DNA of 9,530 nt, taken from an uncultured Bacteroidota bacterium (GTDB lineage: Bacteria; Bacteroidota; Bacteroidia; Chitinophagales; Chitinophagaceae). Of the stretch, positions 5,526 to 9,530 are shown piece after piece (position 1 is the first letter of the stretch; each line of letters starts with the position of its first letter). The stretch spans positions 1-9,530 of the forward strand of contig CAMLEX010000139.1 in the NCBI GenBank assembly GCA_946479055.1, in the 5' to 3' direction. Below the pieces are notes generated by a model. That model was not told the origin of the DNA, did no database searches, and worked only from the letters and a program-made list of their open reading frames with translations. Both the position numbers and the translations under genes were made by a program.

Positions 5526-6527
5526 ATGCGGATTGCTATTAATGGAATGGGGCGTATAGGTCGTCTTTTATTCAGAAAATTGATTAACCATCCCGGTATT
5601 GAGCTTGTAGCCGTCAACGACATTATGCCAACGGATAATCTTGCTTACCTGCTCAAATACGATTCTGTGTATGGCACATTTGACAAAGAAATTAGTATCG
5701 AACATCAATCCTTTGTTGTCGGAGGAAAAAAGATCGCTGCATTGCAATCCGATCACCCATCAAAACTTCCCTGGAAGGAATTAAAAATCGATGTAGTGCT
5801 GGAATGTTCCGGCAAATTCATCAGTAAAGTGACAGCGGAAGAACACCTGAAAGCCGGGGCTAAAAAAGTTCTTTTATCCACTACCGGTTCTGAAGATATT
5901 CCTTTGATGATCTATGGATTTAATCAAAACGGGTTGGCTGCCGATATAAATATTATTTCTCCGGGTGGCTGTATGACCAATTGTTCGGTACATATTCTTT
6001 ACATACTTCAATCCATCGGCATCAAATCTGCTCAGTTAAATATTCTTCATTCCTATACATCACGCCAGGAACTAGTGGATGCGCCACATAAACATTTTCG
6101 TCGCGGAAGGGCGGCTTCGGAATCCATTATTCCTGTAGAAATTGATTTGCATCATTCTATTGAACGCTTAATGCCTGTTTTGAAAGATCGTATTGCTGCG
6201 GTTTCTACCCGTGTACCTGTCGCCAATGGAGCGATGGCTGATTTTTCAATACAATTAAGCAGCGATGTTACTGTTCAGCAGGTAAATACATTATTTAAAA
6301 AAGCGGCTGAGCATGAATACAAGGGCATTGTAGAATACACTGAAGATCCGTTAGTTTCGCTGGATATTAAGGGCAACACTCACTCCTGTATTATTGACGG
6401 TATGCTTACTTCTGTTGTGGGCAATCATTTAAAACTTATTGCCTGGTTTGATAATGAATATGGATTTACCAGTCGTATGGTTGATTGGCTGCTGTATTGG
6501 AAACCCCCATCCCCTAAAGGGGAGTGA
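5526..6527 (+). CDS. GAPDH-family dehydrogenase with altered phosphate site (GAPDH paralogue or Epd-like)
   Basis: This is a 333-residue, NAD-type two-domain dehydrogenase. The Rossmann glycine motif is INGMGRIGR (5-13), and Asp32 in VND suits NAD rather than NADP. The catalytic Cys149 is in GGCMTNC, His175 and Thr178 in LHSYT, Arg229 in TRVP, and Asn310 in FDNEYGF. It departs from ordinary GAPDH at the inorganic-phosphate site. The usual ASCTTNC is GGCMTNC (Ser to Gly and Thr to Met either side of the Cys), and the usual PTSTGAA loop is PVEIDLH (203-209). SIIPV and the following stretch recall erythrose-4-phosphate dehydrogenase (Epd), which does not use phosphate, but Epd keeps SCTTNC. A non-phosphorylating or otherwise altered aldehyde-phosphate dehydrogenase is inferred. 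ATG 5526 is chosen because MRIAINGMG is the family N-terminus; a TTG nine bases upstream is less likely. The last residues, PPSPKGE, are encoded by an intergenic repeat. Confidence 0.87.
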   Translation: MRIAINGMGRIGRLLFRKLINHPGIELVAVNDIMPTDNLAYLLKYDSVYGTFDKEISIEHQSFVVGGKKIAALQSDHPSKLPWKELKIDVVLECSGKFISKVTAEEHLKAGAKKVLLSTTGSEDIPLMIYGFNQNGLAADINIISPGGCMTNCSVHILYILQSIGIKSAQLNILHSYTSRQELVDAPHKHFRRGRAASESIIPVEIDLHHSIERLMPVLKDRIAAVSTRVPVANGAMADFSIQLSSDVTVQQVNTLFKKAAEHEYKGIVEYTEDPLVSLDIKGNTHSCIIDGMLTSVVGNHLKLIAWFDNEYGFTSRMVDWLLYWKPPSPKGE

Positions 6528-6674
6528 TAAGCAAGGTCGTTTAGTTAAGATGGGTAGTAAAGCATTCAAATTGATTATTCCCCAAAAAAGGAAATCTATA
6601 TAAAAGGCGAAACACCCACAATAAGGAAAGATTCTCCCATTATTAGGTTAATACACACCTTTAGGGGATGGGGG
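6504..6674. repeat. 171-base element bounded by a perfect 17-base inverted repeat
   Basis: The left arm (6504-6520, CCCCCATCCCCTAAAGG) and right arm (6658-6674, CCTTTAGGGGATGGGGG) are exact reverse complements, with 137 bases between. The left arm also has a small TCCCC/GGGGA hairpin of its own, and its aaaggggag...taagca phrase matches the 66-base repeat unit at 4131. The interior is AT-rich and non-coding. The element covers the last codons of the upstream gene and stops 38 bases short of the helicase start. It looks like a non-autonomous MITE or REP-like element; no target duplication is obvious. Confidence 0.65.
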
Positions 6675-6698
6675 CATGGGCCGGGCATTTGAACTTCC

Positions 6699-6707
6699 GT
6701 ATTTTTG
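6699..6707 (+). promoter_or_regulatory. -7 box TATTTTTG for the helicase gene
   Basis: TATTTTTG fits the Bacteroidota -7 consensus TAnnTTTG at every fixed base. It ends 5-6 bases before the ATG at 6713, so the transcript would be nearly leaderless. This supports the inner start over the ATG at 6668 within the repeat. A -33 TTTG at standard spacing is not seen. Confidence 0.45.
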
Positions 6708-6712
6708 CGCAA

Positions 6713-8041
6713 ATGCAAAAAAAATCTCATTCTACAGCCGACATACTTTCCCGTTTGAATATTGATGCACTCAATGAAATGCAGACTACTTCAATTGAGG
6801 CCAATGAAAAACATGACGATGTGATCCTGCTTTCAGCCACGGGGTCAGGAAAAACGCTGGGCTTTTTATTACCCATCTTAACATTGCTGGATCCGGCGAA
6901 TAAAAAAACACAGGCTATTATTGTAGTGCCCTCCCGCGAGTTAGCGCTTCAAATAGAAAAGGTGTTTAAATCATTGGGCACTTATCATAAAGTAACCTGT
7001 TGCTATGGCGGACATTTAAGAGAAACAGAAGAAAATAATTTAGTACAACCCCCTGCCCTGCTGATCGGCACTCCTGGCAGGTTAGCCGATCATATTCGTC
7101 GGGGAAACATCACGACGGATTCTATTGAAACATTGGTACTGGATGAATTTGATAAATCGCTGGAATCAGGCTTTGAGGAAGAAATGTCTTTTGTTATCGG
7201 GTCATTGCCTTCTTTAAAAAAACGAATCTTAACATCCGCAACTGAGACAGTGGAAATTCCCGGCTTTATTGGTTTGAAAGACCCGGTAAGACTTAATTTC
7301 TTATCCGGTACAGACGAAATCCCTGAAGGCCTAGCCATAAAAACAGTACAAAGTGATGGAAAGGATAAACTGGAAACCTTGTTTAAACTGATCTGTTATT
7401 TAGGCAATCGTTCTACTGTTATATTTTGTAATCATCGCGAATCTGTTGAACGTACCAGTGAATACCTGACACAGCAAACCATCACTAATGTGTTTTATCA
7501 CGGTGCTATGGAGCAGCAGGAAAGAGACAGTGCTTTGTGTAAATTCAGGAACGGCACTTCCAATATCCTGGTAACAACTGATTTGGCAGCCAGAGGATTG
7601 GATATTCCCAATATCCGCTACATTATTCATTATCACCTTCCGCATACGGAAGAAATATTTATTCACCGGAATGGTAGAACTGCAAGGATGGATGCCAGCG
7701 GTACCGCTATACTTATTCTATCGCCGGAAGAAAAAAAGCCAGCTTATATTCCTGCAGATGCGGAAAATATAGACCTGCCTGAAACAAATGTTTTACCTGA
7801 AAAGCCAAAATGGTCAACCTTATTTATCGCCGCCGGTAAAAAAGATAAAGTAAATAAAGTTGATATTGTTGGCTTCTTAGGCAATAAGGCAAATTTGAGA
7901 AAAGAAGATATTGGGTTGATAGAAGTAAAAGATTTCTTTTCTTTCGTAGCGGTGAAAAAAATTAAAATGGGTGAGGCGCTTCGATCAATCAAAGATCAAA
8001 AAATTAAGAATAAGAAGGTGAAGATTGATATAGCGAAGTAG
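6713..8041 (+). CDS. DbpA-like DEAD-box ATP-dependent RNA helicase
   Basis: This is a 442-residue cytosolic RNA helicase. The first RecA domain has Q24 of the Q motif (NEMQ), Walker A ATGSGKT (42-48), motif Ia VPSRELALQ (72-80), GTPGR (119-123), motif II DEFD (144-147, not DEAD) and motif III SAT (175-177). The second has VIFCNHRES (236-244), TDLAARGLDIP (289-299) and motif VI HRNGRTAR (318-325). Residues about 367-440 (STLFIAAGKKDKVNKVDIVGFLG and on) match the DbpA RNA-binding domain, an RRM-like fold that in E. coli DbpA recognises hairpin 92 of 23S rRNA. A role in large-subunit ribosome assembly is therefore likely, by inference. DeaD/CshA-type helicases are longer, with extra tail. The start at 6713 is preferred because the 15 residues added by ATG 6668 come from a repeat element and a -7 box. 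Confidence 0.93.
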   Translation: MQKKSHSTADILSRLNIDALNEMQTTSIEANEKHDDVILLSATGSGKTLGFLLPILTLLDPANKKTQAIIVVPSRELALQIEKVFKSLGTYHKVTCCYGGHLRETEENNLVQPPALLIGTPGRLADHIRRGNITTDSIETLVLDEFDKSLESGFEEEMSFVIGSLPSLKKRILTSATETVEIPGFIGLKDPVRLNFLSGTDEIPEGLAIKTVQSDGKDKLETLFKLICYLGNRSTVIFCNHRESVERTSEYLTQQTITNVFYHGAMEQQERDSALCKFRNGTSNILVTTDLAARGLDIPNIRYIIHYHLPHTEEIFIHRNGRTARMDASGTAILILSPEEKKPAYIPADAENIDLPETNVLPEKPKWSTLFIAAGKKDKVNKVDIVGFLGNKANLRKEDIGLIEVKDFFSFVAVKKIKMGEALRSIKDQKIKNKKVKIDIAK

Positions 8042-8066
8042 TGTCATGTTAACCAAATGTCGTATA

Positions 8067-8144
8067 GTTTCCAGTTACCAGTTTCTGGTTCCCTGTCACT
8101 TAAACTGTAAAGTACTTTTCGGTTTTAAGCAACCGGTAACCGGT
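8067..8144 (+). repeat. Heptamer-repeat region between convergent genes
   Basis: Five consecutive 7-base units (gtttcca, gttacca, gtttctg, gttccct, gtcactt) fill 8067-8101. Two exact AACCGGT units follow at 8131-8144. ACCAG (8077-8081) and CTGGT (8085-8089) form a small hairpin within the first array. The region lies between the ends of the helicase and cytochrome genes, and no standard terminator with a T-run is visible. Confidence 0.6.
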
Positions 8145-8181
8145 GACATTTAATATAACAGCAGTTGACCAATTATCTACT

Positions 8182-9234
8182 TCACTTCTCCATCTGCTTT
8201 ATCCATTCTTTAATAAGCTTCACTCCTTCTTTATGCACCTGTTCTCTTCCTAACTCCGGCATAGCGATACCCGGATCATTAGTTTGCATACGAAATGAAA
8301 GAATAGATTTATGCGGCTTACCGGGAACAATATCAAATGAATTCTTACCTGCCCCACGACCTGCCGCCACCGGGCTTTTCATAATACCCAGCTCGACGGT
8401 CGGATCCTGGTCATAATGTAAAAACAAGCCCGATGTATTAGCCGGACCCAGCGGATGATGACAGGTACCACAGTTTACATCCAGGTAAGCTCTTGCCCTT
8501 GATTCTACTGATTTTGATTGATCATCAATGCCGGGCATTTTTTCAATAGTATTTAAAGCAGGTAATCCATCCAGCAAACCATGTTGTTGCCAGTAGCTTA
8601 ACTGATTTTGCTTTCCAGATCTATATTGATGATCGCGGTTTAGCTGCATAGCCGTAGGGCCGATTGGTTGCATCTTATCTGCCCGTGTATGGCAACCCTT
8701 GCATTGATTCTTGTTGGGAATGATATAATCAATAGTGATCCGTTTGCCATTTGCGTTGATGTATGAAACTTTTTTTATATCGCCTGCCACATCATAAAAT
8801 GCTTCTGTCTGTTCATCGTTCCAAACATAAGGGTAAGCATTCCAACCATTCTTTTCATGTACCAACAACCTTGTCTCCAGTATTCTTCTTCCCTTTCCAT
8901 GTTTCCGGAAATCATTTTCATAATAAAAATTCTTAATAATAACAGTTCCTTCAGGGAGATCTAATATGCTATCCTTTCTGTAATTCGCCTTACTGCCATC
9001 CGGCAATTTCACAAACCTCAGCTTCTCTGCATAGTTTGAAAATAAAACCGAATTAATATCATAAGGTATAACAGTAGCCGTAGGTTGCAGATCAGAAAGC
9101 TTGCCTGAAAAGAAATTATACTCAGACAATTTTTGCTCTCTTTTAAATGCCGGTTTATCAAACACTGGCATCAATGCCAGGTTGATAACAACAATGACTG
9201 TTAAAAGAATAATGATAAATAATTGTTTTTTCAT
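8182..9234 (-). CDS. SO2930/HNE_0200-type diheme c-type cytochrome
   Basis: This is a 350-residue exported protein. Residues 4-24 are hydrophobic after MKKQ, giving an uncleaved anchor or signal peptide with no lipobox Cys. Two heme c attachment sites are visible: CKGCH at 178-182 and CGTCH at 255-259. Candidate methionine axial ligands are Met188 or Met196 near the first and Met324 in IAMPELG near the second. The N-terminal half has the LSEYNFFSG, PYDINSVLFSNYAEKLRF and NQCKGCH features of the family known as SO2930 or HNE_0200. Its role is undetermined; electron transfer in the periplasm is expected. Members are commonly encoded next to a parallel beta-helix protein, and the gene fragment just upstream fits that partner. 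The gap between the two is 111 bases and contains a heptamer array. Confidence 0.88.
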   Translation of the reverse strand: MKKQLFIIILLTVIVVINLALMPVFDKPAFKREQKLSEYNFFSGKLSDLQPTATVIPYDINSVLFSNYAEKLRFVKLPDGSKANYRKDSILDLPEGTVIIKNFYYENDFRKHGKGRRILETRLLVHEKNGWNAYPYVWNDEQTEAFYDVAGDIKKVSYINANGKRITIDYIIPNKNQCKGCHTRADKMQPIGPTAMQLNRDHQYRSGKQNQLSYWQQHGLLDGLPALNTIEKMPGIDDQSKSVESRARAYLDVNCGTCHHPLGPANTSGLFLHYDQDPTVELGIMKSPVAAGRGAGKNSFDIVPGKPHKSILSFRMQTNDPGIAMPELGREQVHKEGVKLIKEWIKQMEK

Positions 9235-9307
9235 ACTGGTTGTTGATTGCCTGAAACTGGTTGCTGCATGAACAAAACAGTAAACCTGAAGGACATTTTT
9301 TTTAGCC

Positions 9308-9335
9308 TGTCAACCGCCAACTGTCAGCTGTCATC
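9308..9335 (+). repeat. Four-unit heptamer array between the two right-hand genes
   Basis: The units tgtcaac, cgccaac, tgtcagc and tgtcatc are contiguous. On the minus strand they read as gacagctgacagttggcggttgaca-like sequence just after the upstream stop codon. An 8-base A-run follows on that strand, but no pairing stem precedes it, so this is not called a terminator. Confidence 0.6.
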
Positions 9336-9345
9336 TTCACACTCA

Positions 9346-9530
9346 CTACCTGCCACTAATCGCCAGCCTGACTTCTTCCTGTTTCAACCCGTCACAATCA
9401 TAAGCTGACATATCCCTCGTGATGCCTTTAAATTTATTTGCTGCTTTTATATTGGCCATGCTTTGATTTTCGTTATTGCGGATACAGATAGCAGGATTCT
9501 TTATTTTATCGTCTACAATACCGTCATAAA
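9346..9530 (-). CDS. C-terminal end of a probable parallel beta-helix protein (cut by window edge)
   Basis: A minus-strand frame is open from the right edge to TAG at 9348-9346, giving 60 residues that begin YDGIVDDKIKNPAICIRNN and end VRLAISGR. The ICIRNN...MANIKAANKF segment and a late Cys in AYDCDG fit the C-terminal region of the parallel beta-helix family (TIGR03805 type) that accompanies SO2930-type cytochromes. This is a match from memory plus position, not from the visible repeats, since the beta-helix itself lies beyond the edge. The protein is probably exported and may bind or process a polysaccharide or other extended ligand, but its function is unknown. It precedes the cytochrome gene by 111 bases on the same strand, so the two are likely co-transcribed. 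Confidence 0.6.
   Translation of the reverse strand, partial: YDGIVDDKIKNPAICIRNNENQSMANIKAANKFKGITRDMSAYDCDGLKQEEVRLAISGR

Noticed and set aside
6504..6525. Hairpin CCCCTAAAGGGG as a terminator of the GAPDH-family gene
   Set aside because: The stem is only four or five pairs, overlaps the last codons and has no T-run after it; it is part of a repeat.
6668..6712. Upstream ATG start for the helicase
   Set aside because: It lies in the right arm of the inverted repeat, and its codons cover a TATTTTTG -7 box. ATG 6713 gives a normal N-terminus.
8120..8136. CGGTT/AACCG hairpin as a bidirectional terminator between the helicase and cytochrome genes
   Set aside because: It is a five-pair stem without a T-run on either strand, better explained as part of the repeat region.

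Overview
The window looks like a chromosomal segment of a Bacteroidota bacterium, most probably of the Chitinophagaceae or close relatives. This rests on AT-rich composition, absence of clear Shine-Dalgarno sites, a TAnnTTTG-like -7 box hard against a start codon, a stand-alone single-RRM protein, intergenic hairpin repeats of the C-rich/G-rich kind I associate with this phylum, and the lineage-like form of most proteins. There are nine protein genes, two of them cut by the window edges. I see no tRNA, rRNA, CRISPR array, transposase or phage gene. || Left part, minus strand, transcribed right to left: a small RRM RNA-binding protein with a clear intrinsic terminator (4641-4321), imidazolonepropionase hutI (4032-2791), a CPA2-type cation:proton antiporter with a large cytoplasmic tail (2651-471), and the start of a formimidoylglutamase-like arginase-family enzyme (385-1, running off the edge). 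HutI makes N-formimidoyl-L-glutamate and the edge gene should consume it, so two consecutive steps of histidine degradation lie on one strand with an antiporter between them. The 342-base gap at 4033-4374 holds two tandem 66-base repeat units, a 12-base palindrome, a related inverted hairpin unit and the RRM terminator. || Middle: a 157-aa uncharacterised protein (5296-4823, minus) diverges from a GAPDH-family dehydrogenase (5526-6527, plus). The dehydrogenase keeps the catalytic Cys and His but has lost the residues that normally bind inorganic phosphate. A 171-base element bounded by a perfect 17-base inverted repeat overlaps its last codons and separates it from a DbpA-like RNA helicase (6713-8041, plus). 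|| Right part, minus strand: the C-terminal end of a gene I take to be a parallel beta-helix protein (9530-9346), followed by a diheme cytochrome c of the SO2930/HNE_0200 type (9234-8182). These two families are known as neighbours. || Running through the window are short arrays of 7-base units (inside hutI, between the helicase and cytochrome genes, and between the two right-hand genes), reminiscent of the heptanucleotide STRR repeats of cyanobacteria. The strongest candidates for something little described are the phosphate-site-less GAPDH paralogue, the heptamer arrays and the inverted-repeat-bounded element.
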